Positions 1 to 6,431 of a stretch of 7,368 nucleotides of DNA are shown here, in pieces. The stretch is from Tannerella sp. (GTDB lineage: Bacteria; Bacteroidota; Bacteroidia; Bacteroidales; Tannerellaceae). The notes beneath the pieces were generated by a model, which worked only from the letters and a program-made list of their open reading frames with translations, had not been told where the DNA came from and did no database searches. Position 1 is the first letter of the stretch. Every line of letters begins with the position of its first letter. The position numbers and the translations under genes were made by a program. The stretch covers positions 1 to 7,368 of the forward strand of contig JAIRLL010000165.1 in assembly GCA_031259505.1 (NCBI GenBank), read 5' to 3'.

Positions 1-829
1 AGAAGTTGTGCGGCGCGGGGTCGCTGTATGAAAGGCCTGTGACGGGGCACATCAGGCGACGGCTGTAGTAGCGCGTTTCGTTCGTGTCCGCATTGATGAG
101 GAGGATGAGGCCGTCGCCCAGTTTCATGGCGATGCGCAGGCTGTTTTTCAGGCGCTGCTCGTCGACGGTTGCATTTATCTTCATCTTGTCGACGACCACT
201 TCGATGCTGTGCATCCTGTAGCGGTCCAGTTTCATGCCGCGGGTAATTTCCTGTATCCTGCCGTCTACGCGCACGTTGAGATAGCCCTTTTTGCGGACAT
301 ACTCGAAGAGTTCCCTGTAGTGCCCCTTGTGGTTCTGGACGAGTGGAGCCAGCAGGTAGATTCGTTTGCCGTCGTAGTTTTCAAGGATGAGATCCAGCAC
401 CTGTTCTTCGGTGTATTTCACCATTTTTTCACCGCTCCGGTGCGAGTACGCATCGCCTGCCCGGGCGTAGAGCAGGCGGAAGAAGTCGTATATTTCGGTA
501 CTCGTCCCTACGGTCGAGCGGGGGTTTTTGTTCGTCGTTTTCTGTTCGATGGAGATGACGGGGCTGAGGCCGGAGATTTTGTCCACGTCGGGGCGTTCGA
601 TATTTCCGAGAAAATTGCGCGCGTATGCCGAGAAGGTCTCAATGTAGCGGCGTTGCCCTTCGGCGAAGATCGTGTCGAAAGCCAGCGACGATTTCCCGCT
701 TCCGCTCATGCCCGTGATGACGGACAGTTTGTTGCGAGGGAGGTCGACGTCGATATTTTTCAGATTGTGTACGCGCGCACCCAGAACGGAGATATTGCCT
801 TTTTCGGATATTTGTTTGCTGGCAGACAT
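1..829 (-). CDS. uvrA: UvrA, excinuclease ABC subunit A (N-terminal part, cut by window edge)
   Basis: UvrA is the damage-recognition ATPase of nucleotide excision repair; its dimer loads UvrB on lesions in the cytoplasm. The window holds 276 codons from the start; the family is usually about 940 residues. Visible are the start of ATPase domain I ([12 protein letters not shown], residues 17-28), Walker [10 protein letters not shown] (40-48), the highly conserved [19 protein letters not shown] stretch, and [17 protein letters not shown] before the UvrB-binding region. The first zinc site begins CPVTG: Cys261 is present but Thr264 stands where E. coli UvrA has its second Cys. I recall this form from Bacteroidetes UvrA, so it is probably lineage-typical rather than damage. 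The ATG follows the upstream stop by 9 bases, with a weak purine-rich GAGAAAAA ahead, so it is probably the last of the three genes of this operon in view. Identity is certain; completeness beyond the edge is not visible. Confidence 0.97.
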   Translation of the reverse strand, partial: MSASKQISEKGNISVLGARVHNLKNIDVDLPRNKLSVITGMSGSGKSSLAFDTIFAEGQRRYIETFSAYARNFLGNIERPDVDKISGLSPVISIEQKTTNKNPRSTVGTSTEIYDFFRLLYARAGDAYSHRSGEKMVKYTEEQVLDLILENYDGKRIYLLAPLVQNHKGHYRELFEYVRKKGYLNVRVDGRIQEITRGMKLDRYRMHSIEVVVDKMKINATVDEQRLKNSLRIAMKLGDGLILLINADTNETRYYSRRLMCPVTGLSYSDPAPHNF

Positions 830-838
830 GCGTTTTTC

Positions 839-1816
839 TCAATTTACTACCCATCGCGGGTCGTGCGCCGGCGTTTCGTTCGCATCACTGTAGTTCAGGT
901 ATTCCCTGCGGGGAATCAATATCACGTATGTTCTTTTTTCGACATTGAGTCTGGTATCCTTCAGCCAGGGGTTGAAGCGTTTCAGGTCGGAGAGCGCGAG
1001 TTGATATTTTGCGGCGAAGTCGATCAGGTCGGGGATGTCTTCGGATACCGTCACTTCATCGCACGGGATGGGTTTGTAGAGATTGCGGGCGCTCATGACG
1101 AAGCCGTATTTATACGGGTTCTCGAAAATCAGCTTGACGGCGAAGATGCGGTAGATATAGCGCGAGGTTTCTTCGACTAACCACATGTCCAGCGCCGACG
1201 GACTGCGCTGCCGGTCGTATTCGGTCGAGATGCGTCCCATGCCCGCGTTGTACGAGGCGGCCACGAGCAGCCAGTCGCCGTATTTGTCGTAAGCTTCTTT
1301 CAGGTAGCTGCATGCGGCTTCGGTTGAGCGCCGTACGTTGCACCGTTCGTCGACGGTCGCCGTGATGGCCAGCCTGTAGTCTCTGGCGGTCGATTCCATG
1401 AACTGCCACAGTCCTCTGGCACGTGCCGGGGAAACGGCCGTCGGGTCGAGATTGCTTTCGATGACAGCCAGATATTTGAAATCGTCGGGGATATTGCGGG
1501 CTTTCAGTATCGGTTCGATGACGGGGAAATACCGGTTTGCACGCTTCATCAGCAGCATGGTGGTGGAGTGATAGTAGGTGAAACTGCTCAGTTCCCTGTC
1601 CATTCCTTCGTGACGGTTGTAGCGCGCGAGATCGACCGTTTCGCCGCAGAAAGTGATTTGTGAAGGCACGTCGGGCGAGCGCGTCATGGACTGCACTGCC
1701 GGCCGTTCTTCTTTTACCTTTTCCGAATCGTTATATCCTGCAAAAAACACGACGGAGAGGCATATCGCGCCGCCTGCCGAAAAACTGATTATTCTGCCAA
1801 GCCATTTCATTGTCAT
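839..1816 (-). CDS. MltD-like lytic transglycosylase (GH23 / SLT domain), exported
   Basis: This is a predicted murein lytic transglycosylase that cleaves the MurNAc-GlcNAc bond with 1,6-anhydro product formation in the periplasm. The GH23 domain spans about residues 85-215: catalytic Glu120 in AVIESNLDP, then ARGLWQFM (133-140) and AASYNAGMG (186-194), the usual SLT order. Residues 8-27 are a hydrophobic signal or signal-anchor segment after Lys4/Arg8; no lipobox is seen, unlike E. coli MltD. The last ~90 residues (YKPIPCDEV to ILIPRREY) resemble the linker and degenerate LysM-like tail of MltD proteins. Its ATG directly abuts the TAA of the preceding gene, implying translational coupling. 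A second ATG six bases in (M3, at 1810-1808) lies 9 bases from an AAAGAG purine run and may be the true start. Domain call is strong; substrate and partners are not shown. Confidence 0.93.
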   Translation of the reverse strand: MTMKWLGRIISFSAGGAICLSVVFFAGYNDSEKVKEERPAVQSMTRSPDVPSQITFCGETVDLARYNRHEGMDRELSSFTYYHSTTMLLMKRANRYFPVIEPILKARNIPDDFKYLAVIESNLDPTAVSPARARGLWQFMESTARDYRLAITATVDERCNVRRSTEAACSYLKEAYDKYGDWLLVAASYNAGMGRISTEYDRQRSPSALDMWLVEETSRYIYRIFAVKLIFENPYKYGFVMSARNLYKPIPCDEVTVSEDIPDLIDFAAKYQLALSDLKRFNPWLKDTRLNVEKRTYVILIPRREYLNYSDANETPAHDPRWVVN

Positions 1817-3157
1817 TTACTCTTTTGTCGTTTTGGATTTTGTTGTTCGTATTACATTGATGTCGCCGCTTTTCTTATGCGTTTTTCCGTCTGTTCCCGT
1901 GTATTCGATGACGTAGAAGTACGGGCCGGCCGGAACAGGTTTGCCGCGATACTTGCCGTCCCAGCCCCGGGCGGGGTCTGTCCAACTGAACAGTTCGGCT
2001 CCCCAGCGATTGAAAACCGAGGCTTTGAAGCGGATAACGGATTTGTAGACGACCTTGAACTCGTCGTTGACGCCCGGCGAGCCTTCGGGCGTGAAGACGT
2101 TCGGAATGAGCACGACCGTTTCCGTAACCGGTATGTTCCAGGTATATTCCGTATTGGAACAGGCGCCCGTACGGTCGCTCACTTCCAGCCGTACGGTGTA
2201 GTCGCCCACCAGAGCGAACGTGTATTCCACTTCGGCGCCGGTGAAGCGCACGAGCGGTCTGTCGGCATCGTCGCTCCTGTATATCTGCCAGATGAACAGT
2301 GAGGCTACGGGCGTATTGCCATAGGCCGTGAACCGTACGCTGGCGGGTGCAAGTATTTCGCTGTCGCCGGTCTGCATGTTCGAGCCTCCGTTGGAGAGGA
2401 TGGTCGTGTCGGCGTGTACTTCAAGGGCTATGGCCTGATAGAAGCTGGTTGCAAACATTTTTTCCAGGCCGAAGTGACGGGCAAAGAGGTCGCCCGACAG
2501 TTGGATATCCGTGTCTTCGAGTGGCGGCGCGAGCGACTGGCCGAGGGGATCGCCGTCGAGGGTGTCGATTAGCATTGCCGGGCGGAACGTCTTGCTGTCG
2601 TTGTTCCATACCTGCGTCATGTAGCTTGCTTCGTACTGCCGTCGGACGACGGTCTCCGTTCCGCCCGGCGTCCGGTAGACCAGTGGCGCCGTTTCATCCT
2701 CGCCGCTCAGCCGGAGCGCGACACAGGGCTCGCCGCTGTCCGACACGCGCAGATTGCGGATTTGCACGGGGCGCCTGCTGTAATCAATAATCCAGATAAA
2801 GTTGGACATGGCATAATTGTCGCCGTCCTGTACGAAGTAGCCGTATCCCTCTTCGGGAAGGTCTACGGTCGAAGTGTTGCCCAGTCGCGACGAGGCGACA
2901 GGCTCGGCTTCGGAAGCGCGCGTTTTGTAGCGAAACCACCGGTGCGAAGACGTGGAGGAGGTGTAGCGAAGCGTCAGACCTTCCACGCCGTTCACAAGAT
3001 AGACGCGGATACGGTGCAGCGTATTGTCGGCCGCAAGCAACGGTTCGCCTTTGCCTCCGCTCACTTCGTACTGTGCGAAAACTGTGATTGCCGAAAGCCA
3101 TAAAGCCAGCAGGCAAACCGTTTTCCGTCTTTTCTCTTTTTGCATGACGCTCTTCAT
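1817..3157 (-). CDS. Secreted PKD-domain protein with C-terminal type IX secretion (CHU_C / type B) sorting domain
   Basis: Predicted T9SS cargo: exported by Sec, then across the outer membrane, with the C-terminal domain as the sorting signal. The signal peptide is clear: KEKRRK, a hydrophobic core CLLALWLSAITV, and likely cleavage after VFA (residue 28). Residues 30-270 are a beta-rich region I do not recognise. Residues ~272-348 read as a PKD/Ig-like domain (FALVGDYTVRLEVSD). Residues 352-437 are the CHU_C domain: IPNVFTPEG, NDEF, FNRWGAELF, GWDGKYRGKPVPAGPYFYVI, and GDINVIR. The tail is basic (TTKSKTTKE). It is the first gene of the operon with the transglycosylase and uvrA. The longest start is given, but the promoter's -7 box ends only 8 bases before it; the second ATG (M5, 3145-3143), preceded by GAAGAG, leaves a more normal leader and a cleaner signal peptide. 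Role is unknown; an envelope or surface function is inferred. Confidence 0.9.
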   Translation of the reverse strand: MKSVMQKEKRRKTVCLLALWLSAITVFAQYEVSGGKGEPLLAADNTLHRIRVYLVNGVEGLTLRYTSSTSSHRWFRYKTRASEAEPVASSRLGNTSTVDLPEEGYGYFVQDGDNYAMSNFIWIIDYSRRPVQIRNLRVSDSGEPCVALRLSGEDETAPLVYRTPGGTETVVRRQYEASYMTQVWNNDSKTFRPAMLIDTLDGDPLGQSLAPPLEDTDIQLSGDLFARHFGLEKMFATSFYQAIALEVHADTTILSNGGSNMQTGDSEILAPASVRFTAYGNTPVASLFIWQIYRSDDADRPLVRFTGAEVEYTFALVGDYTVRLEVSDRTGACSNTEYTWNIPVTETVVLIPNVFTPEGSPGVNDEFKVVYKSVIRFKASVFNRWGAELFSWTDPARGWDGKYRGKPVPAGPYFYVIEYTGTDGKTHKKSGDINVIRTTKSKTTKE

Positions 3158-3165
3158 TTTGCTTA

Positions 3166-3196
3166 CAAAAGTAAGGCTTTTTCTTTCAACTTCAAA
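3166..3196 (-). promoter_or_regulatory. Bacteroidetes-type promoter for the minus-strand operon
   Basis: On the minus strand the sequence has TTTG (3196-3193), a 19-base spacer, then TACTTTTG (3173-3166). This matches the Bacteroidetes housekeeping consensus of -33 TTTG and -7 TAnnTTTG at the usual spacing. Transcription would start around 3158-3162, leaving almost no leader before the ATG at 3157 but about 15 bases before the ATG at 3145. No experimental start is known to me. Confidence 0.7.
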
Positions 3197-3308
3197 ATCT
3201 GACGGCTCAAGGTTAATTCTTTTTTTGAGACGCTATTGTTTTTTTTCTGCAAATTTCCGTACGGCATTTTTATTCGTTTGCGTGTAATTGAATATTAAAA
3301 TCAGACTG

Positions 3309-3489
3309 CAGAAACATTGTTTCTGTTCGGAATCTGTCCGGATTGGCCACAGAATCATTGATTCTGTTCGGAATCTGTCCGGATTGGCGGCAGAATCATT
3401 GATTCTGTTCGGAATCTGTCCGGATTGGCGACAGAATCATTGATTCTGTTCGGAATCTGTCCGGATTGGCGACAGAATCAATGATTCCG
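3309..3489. repeat. 41-bp tandem repeat array (four full units plus a partial fifth), each with a 17-bp palindrome
   Basis: Units start at 3309, 3350, 3391 and 3432, each exactly 41 bp; a partial fifth covers 3473-3489. Each unit begins with an odd-centred palindrome. Units 2-4 read CAGAATCA-T-TGATTCTG. Unit 1 reads CAGAAACA-T-TGTTTCTG, so both arms changed together and symmetry is kept. The partial unit reads CAGAATCA-A-TGATTCCG, with one arm mismatch. The remainder of the unit (GTTCGGAATCTG then TCCGGATTGGC) is identical in all four full units; only the last two bases vary (CA, GG, GA, GA). The AATC/GATT and CCGG pieces flanking the palindrome allow a longer imperfect stem. A 41-bp period is close to four helical turns, so the palindromes would face the same side. 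The array lies between two divergent promoters. It could be an operator array, a cruciform/REP-like element or a simple minisatellite. Confidence 0.95.
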
Positions 3490-3525
3490 AAAATGCAATA
3501 CACAAAATAACTGGAAAATATATTG

Positions 3526-3533
3526 TATCTTTG
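3526..3533 (+). promoter_or_regulatory. Candidate -7 box (TATCTTTG) of the lipoprotein gene
   Basis: TATCTTTG, followed by C, fits the Bacteroidetes TAnnTTTG box. No TTTG is seen 19-21 bases upstream (the bases there are ACACAAAA), so the -33 element is weak or replaced by an activator. The last palindrome of the 41-bp array ends 36 bases upstream, where a regulator could contact polymerase. Transcription would start near 3538-3540 and give a leader of about 130 bases. Confidence 0.55.
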
Positions 3534-3537
3534 CATC

Positions 3538-3604
3538 AGTTCTTTTTGATAAAGCGCCTGTGAGAACGGTTAGTGTGCGGGCGCCGGATGCTCCGGATAT
3601 ATAA
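3538..3604 (+). other. Possible structured leader RNA, with a 14-codon GTG ORF inside it
   Basis: Just after the predicted transcription start, GCGCCTG (3554-3560) can pair with CGGGCGC (3578-3584), six Watson-Crick pairs and one wobble, extendable by two wobbles. The 13-base loop contains AGAAC (3563-3567), which is complementary to the upstream GTTCT (3539-3543), so the order of arms permits an H-type pseudoknot. A second small hairpin, CCGGA-TGC-TCCGG, follows at 3584-3596. No T-run follows, so it is not an intrinsic terminator. The same stretch holds a 14-codon ORF starting with GTG at 3560 and ending at TAA 3602-3604 (MRTVSVRAPDAPDI). I cannot match either to a known riboswitch or leader peptide. 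This rests on hand pairing only. Confidence 0.3.
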
Positions 3605-3670
3605 GCCGCAGGGAGAATTCGTTGAAGAGACCGAAATGATATTTTAATTACACAGTAACTGCAAATTAAT

Positions 3671-4249
3671 ATGAGAACAAAACATTTTTTATTTCTGACC
3701 GGCATACTTTTTATGCTGAATTGCTGCGATATGGATGAATCGTCAGACAAGGTGATCTGCCCTCCCGATACAAGTATGGTTTTCACCTGTATGATAGACT
3801 ATACTACAAACCGTTTTTTAGGCGGATATAAATTGACATTACCTCATTATATTGATTCTTTAAAACCGGTTTGCGAATACCGTTCACCCGGCGACTTCGG
3901 TGATGTAGCCTGGTATGACAAGGCAACCGATACCGAATTATTTGCCGGCACAATCATCTGGATGGGAAAAGGAGCGTGTACGTTTCCGGAAAAAATCGAC
4001 CCTCCGTCGTCCTTTGTAACACTTGATTTTCCGTCCGAAACCCCTCGCTTTATTTCACTGTATCATGATGAATATGATAAAACGGCGTATCCGGATGTTG
4101 ATTACCGGACGATATGGGATGCCGTAAAAGATCTTCAGTTCACAAGCTGGGTCTCCGATTCTACACCCGCCTACATCTACCTTTACCGTCCCAGCGTCGG
4201 TGCAGGAGATCCGAAGGACTGGTACTGGATCGTTTTTCTGAAATATTGA
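3671..4249 (+). CDS. Predicted lipoprotein of unknown function
   Basis: I do not recognise this 192-residue protein. Its start is a short signal peptide: Arg2/Lys4/His5, a hydrophobic core FLFLTGILFML (6-16), then N17-C18-C19. The lipobox is loose (MLNC or LNCC), which Bacteroidetes tolerate; the acidic DMDESSD run after Cys19 is compatible with a surface-export signal of Bacteroides lipoproteins. The mature part is rich in aromatic residues and Pro (WYDKATDTELFAG, SETPRFISLYHDEYD, DPKDWYWIVF at the C-terminus), suggesting a small beta-rich domain. There is a Cys at 38 and at 43 in the N-terminal third and others further on. It stands alone, 183 bases ahead of the channel gene, which has its own -7 box. 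It reads as more AT-rich than its neighbours, hinting at an accessory gene. The ATG is preceded by an AT-rich leader without a Shine-Dalgarno sequence, normal for this phylum. Confidence 0.75.
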   Translation: MRTKHFLFLTGILFMLNCCDMDESSDKVICPPDTSMVFTCMIDYTTNRFLGGYKLTLPHYIDSLKPVCEYRSPGDFGDVAWYDKATDTELFAGTIIWMGKGACTFPEKIDPPSSFVTLDFPSETPRFISLYHDEYDKTAYPDVDYRTIWDAVKDLQFTSWVSDSTPAYIYLYRPSVGAGDPKDWYWIVFLKY

Positions 4250-4402
4250 CCCGTGTCGAGCGGCCATGCGCGAAACAGTCCGTCGCCCTTGCCGGCAAGC
4301 ATCCACGCATAGGAAGATAATGCATTACGTACTGATTTTCGCTTAAACCCGTCTTTTTTTCGTTATTGTTACCGGGCGCATGATCACATTTTGTCAGGCC
4401 GT

Positions 4403-4410
4403 TATCTTTG
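4403..4410 (+). promoter_or_regulatory. Candidate -7 box (TATCTTTG) of the channel gene
   Basis: TATCTTTG matches TAnnTTTG and sits 22 bases before the ATG at 4433, giving a short AT-rich leader. The nearest upstream TTTG (4390-4393) is only 9 bases away, too close for a -33 element, and no TTTG lies at 19-21 bases. It is therefore half a promoter on sequence evidence. Confidence 0.5.
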
Positions 4411-4432
4411 TAGCTCAATAAAATAATTCAAT

Positions 4433-5221
4433 ATGCGCATGAAAATAAAAGAATTTACAGGCGAAACGTTAGGTACTTTTATTCTGGTATTGTTTGGTTG
4501 CGGATCTGTCGCTGTTGCCGTACTGTTTGGAGAATATAACAGTATTTTTCAGATAGGCTTCGTATGGGGCATAGGCGTCACGCTGGCCATTTATCTCACA
4601 CGGCATCTGTCGAATGCCCATCTGAATCCGGCCGTCACGCTGGCAATGGCGCTGAGCAGACGCATGAAAGCCGGTAAAATCCCGGTATATTTGCTTGCGC
4701 AGTTTCTGGGCGCATTTTTAGCAGGATTGTGCGTGTATTTACTTTTTTCGCCTTCAATTACCGCTTATGAGAGCGCTCATCAGATTGTTCGCGGGTCGGA
4801 GGCGTCGATTATCACAGCCAAAATGTTCGGCGAGTTTTATCCGAATCCCGGTAGTACGGCCGTTGTCCCGATGATACTGGCGATAGCGGCCGAAGCATTC
4901 GGGACATTCCTGCTGGTACTGACTATCTTCGGCCTGACCGAAGATGCCAATGCCGGCCGTCCGAACAGTACGATAACCCCTTTGTTTATAGGTCTGACGG
5001 TATCATCTGTCATCTGGCTGACAGCCCCTCTGACACAGGCCGGACTGAACCCGGCCAGAGACTTCGGCCCCCGTGTCGTCGCATGGATAATGGGGTGGGG
5101 AGACGCCGCTTTTCCCGATTCGTGCGGCGGTTTCTTCTGGGTGTATATTTTAGCGCCGGTAGCGGGCGGGGCAATCGCAGCCCTGCTCGAACCGGTCATG
5201 AAACGCATTACCGATCATTAG
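4433..5221 (+). CDS. MIP-family channel (aquaporin / GlpF-like glycerol facilitator)
   Basis: This is an inner-membrane channel of the major intrinsic protein family, passing water, glycerol or other small neutral solutes. At 262 residues it has the usual length. Six membrane segments are visible, with the two half-helix signatures HLNPAVT (NPA at 65-67) and GLNPARDFGPR (NPA at 206-208). Arg209 is the selectivity-filter arginine. Asp210 after it is typical of glycerol-type channels rather than AqpZ-type NPARS. Trp45 in FVWGIGV matches GlpF Trp48, but the position of GlpF Phe200 is Ala203, so the filter differs from E. coli GlpF and the solute is uncertain. A second ATG at 4439 gives MKIKEF and is also possible. 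The TAG stop ends in the first base of a heptamer repeat that leads into the GTPase pair, probably on the same transcript. No glycerol kinase is in view. Confidence 0.96.
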   Translation: MRMKIKEFTGETLGTFILVLFGCGSVAVAVLFGEYNSIFQIGFVWGIGVTLAIYLTRHLSNAHLNPAVTLAMALSRRMKAGKIPVYLLAQFLGAFLAGLCVYLLFSPSITAYESAHQIVRGSEASIITAKMFGEFYPNPGSTAVVPMILAIAAEAFGTFLLVLTIFGLTEDANAGRPNSTITPLFIGLTVSSVIWLTAPLTQAGLNPARDFGPRVVAWIMGWGDAAFPDSCGGFFWVYILAPVAGGAIAALLEPVMKRITDH

Positions 5222-5278
5222 TTATAAGTCGTAAGTTATAAGTCGTAAGTTATAAGTCGTAAGTTATAAGTTATAAGT
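5221..5278 (+). repeat. Heptamer tandem repeat filling the spacer between channel and GTPase genes
   Basis: The spacer is three copies of the 14-mer GTTATAAGTCGTAA, then two copies of GTTATAA and a final GT. It thus alternates two related 7-mers, GTTATAA and GTCGTAA. The first base is also the last base of the channel's TAG stop, and the repeat runs right up to the first possible ATG (5279) of the GTPase copy 1. Slippage would change the distance between the genes in steps of 7 or 14 bases. No TAnnTTTG box lies within it. Confidence 0.95.
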
Positions 5279-6385
5279 ATGTATATGAGAACAACAAGAA
5301 TTATTTTTGCCGGAGGATTTCTGGGAGCAGGAAAGACCACCCTTTTATGGGAAGCGGCTCAACGCCTGATGAAAAAAGGTTTGCATGTCGGCCTGATTAC
5401 GAACGACCAGGCGCCCGAACTGGTAGATAGCGTACTGCTGTCGCAGCAGGGGTTGAAAGTGGCGGAAGTGAGCGGCAGTTGCTTTTGCTGTAATTTCAAC
5501 GGACTGACGGATGCCATAAATAAAGTGAGCGGCGAAACGGTGGCCGACGTAATTATTGCCGAACCGGTAGGCAGTTGCACCGATTTGTCGGCCACTATCA
5601 TGCAACCGCTGAAACAAAAACTGAAAGCGCAACTGTCGGTCGCACCCCTTTCTGTATTGGCAGACCCCGCACGGCTTGTCTCTGTCCTCGACGGCAAAAC
5701 GGCCGGTTTACATGTCGATGCCGCCTACATCTTCCGCTAACAACTGGAAGAATGTGATATTATCCTGATAACAAAAACGGATACACTGGAGGCGGAAGCG
5801 CTCGCGGCGCTGATAGAACGTACGCGGGATGCATTCCCGCTGTCGACCGTTGCGCCGATAAGCGCCGTTTCGAGACAGGGAGTAGATGACAGGCTTGAGG
5901 ACGTGCTGACACGTACGGACGCCGGACAGCGTATCGTCGCGGTGGACTACGACATCTATGCACACGGGGAAGCCGTACTTGGCTGGCTGAACGGAACCGT
6001 CCTGTTAAAAGGAGATTCCGCCGCCGACTGGGACGCCTTCCTGCACACGTTCCTCGCCCGGCTGGCTCAACGTTTCGACCGTGCAGGCTATGGCGTCGGC
6101 CACGTGAAAGCAATACTGGAAAACGATTCCCGGTATATCATCGGCAACCTGACCGGCAAGGCGCACACCCTCTCATTGCGAAACTCCGCCGGCACAGGCG
6201 ACACCGCCAGGTTGACCGTCAACGCCCGCGTAGAAACAAGCCCGGAGAAGTTAGACGCCCTGGTTCGCGAGGTATTGAGCGAAACCGCACGCGACCGCTA
6301 CCAGTACACGGTTCTGGCATGGCGCTGCCTCCAGCCCGGCCGGCCGAATCCGACATACCGTTTTGCACAAGTGGTAAACATCTGA
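5279..6385 (+). pseudogene. COG0523/CobW-like GTPase, copy 1, interrupted by an in-frame TAA
   Basis: COG0523 proteins are P-loop GTPases acting as metallochaperones for Zn, Co, Fe or similar. I number from the ATG at 5285, which aligns with copy 2 (MRTTRI/MVTTRI); the ATG at 5279 adds two residues. Walker A is GFLGAGKT (11-18), the metal motif CFCC (66-69) is intact, and EPVGSCTDL (93-101) marks the Walker B/switch II region. Codon 152 is TAA (5738-5740), where copy 2 has CGG (Arg). The frame then stays open for 214 codons to TGA at 6383-6385, with the G4 motif TKTD (163-166), WLNGTV, and a C-terminal WRCLQPGRPNPTYR typical of this subfamily as I recall it. No frameshift is seen. Without readthrough the product is a 151-residue fragment lacking G4. 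This could be a fresh nonsense mutation, a sequence error, or programmed readthrough; the tail's good condition argues against an old pseudogene. Confidence 0.85.
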
Positions 6386-6431
6386 CACCTCAGCCGGGGT
6401 CAACGCAGTGGAGGGCATAACGCATTTATAA

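Noticed and set aside
209..1180. Long plus-strand ORF of 323 codons across the uvrA / transglycosylase boundary
   Set aside because: It is antisense to two clearly recognisable genes, has no recognisable domain, and spans their junction; it is a shadow of GC-rich codon use.
1877..2790. Plus-strand ORFs of 141 and 147 codons opposite the PKD/CHU_C gene
   Set aside because: They lie antisense to a gene with signal peptide, PKD and sorting domains; their translations are Arg-rich and low in complexity.
3309..3489. CRISPR array
   Set aside because: The 41-bp units are contiguous with no unique spacers between repeats and no cas genes nearby.
3478..3786. Minus-strand ORF of 102 codons overlapping the repeat end, leader and lipoprotein start
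   Set aside because: It overlaps the promoter, the leader and the signal peptide of the plus-strand gene and shows no domain.
4288..4299. CTTGCCGGCAAG palindrome as a terminator for the lipoprotein gene
   Set aside because: The perfect 12-bp palindrome leaves no proper loop and is not followed by a T-run; the T-run at 4353-4360 is far away and has no stem before it.
5738..5740. Stop-codon reassignment or selenocysteine/pyrrolysine decoding
   Set aside because: The codon is TAA, which is neither TGA nor TAG, and TAA ends another gene in this window (the PKD/CHU_C gene), so general reassignment is untenable.
5903..6385. A separate 160-codon gene starting at an ATG inside the GTPase tail
   Set aside because: It is in frame with copy 1, and the conserved sequence extends upstream to the TAA (including TKTD), so this is the tail of the interrupted gene rather than an independent gene.
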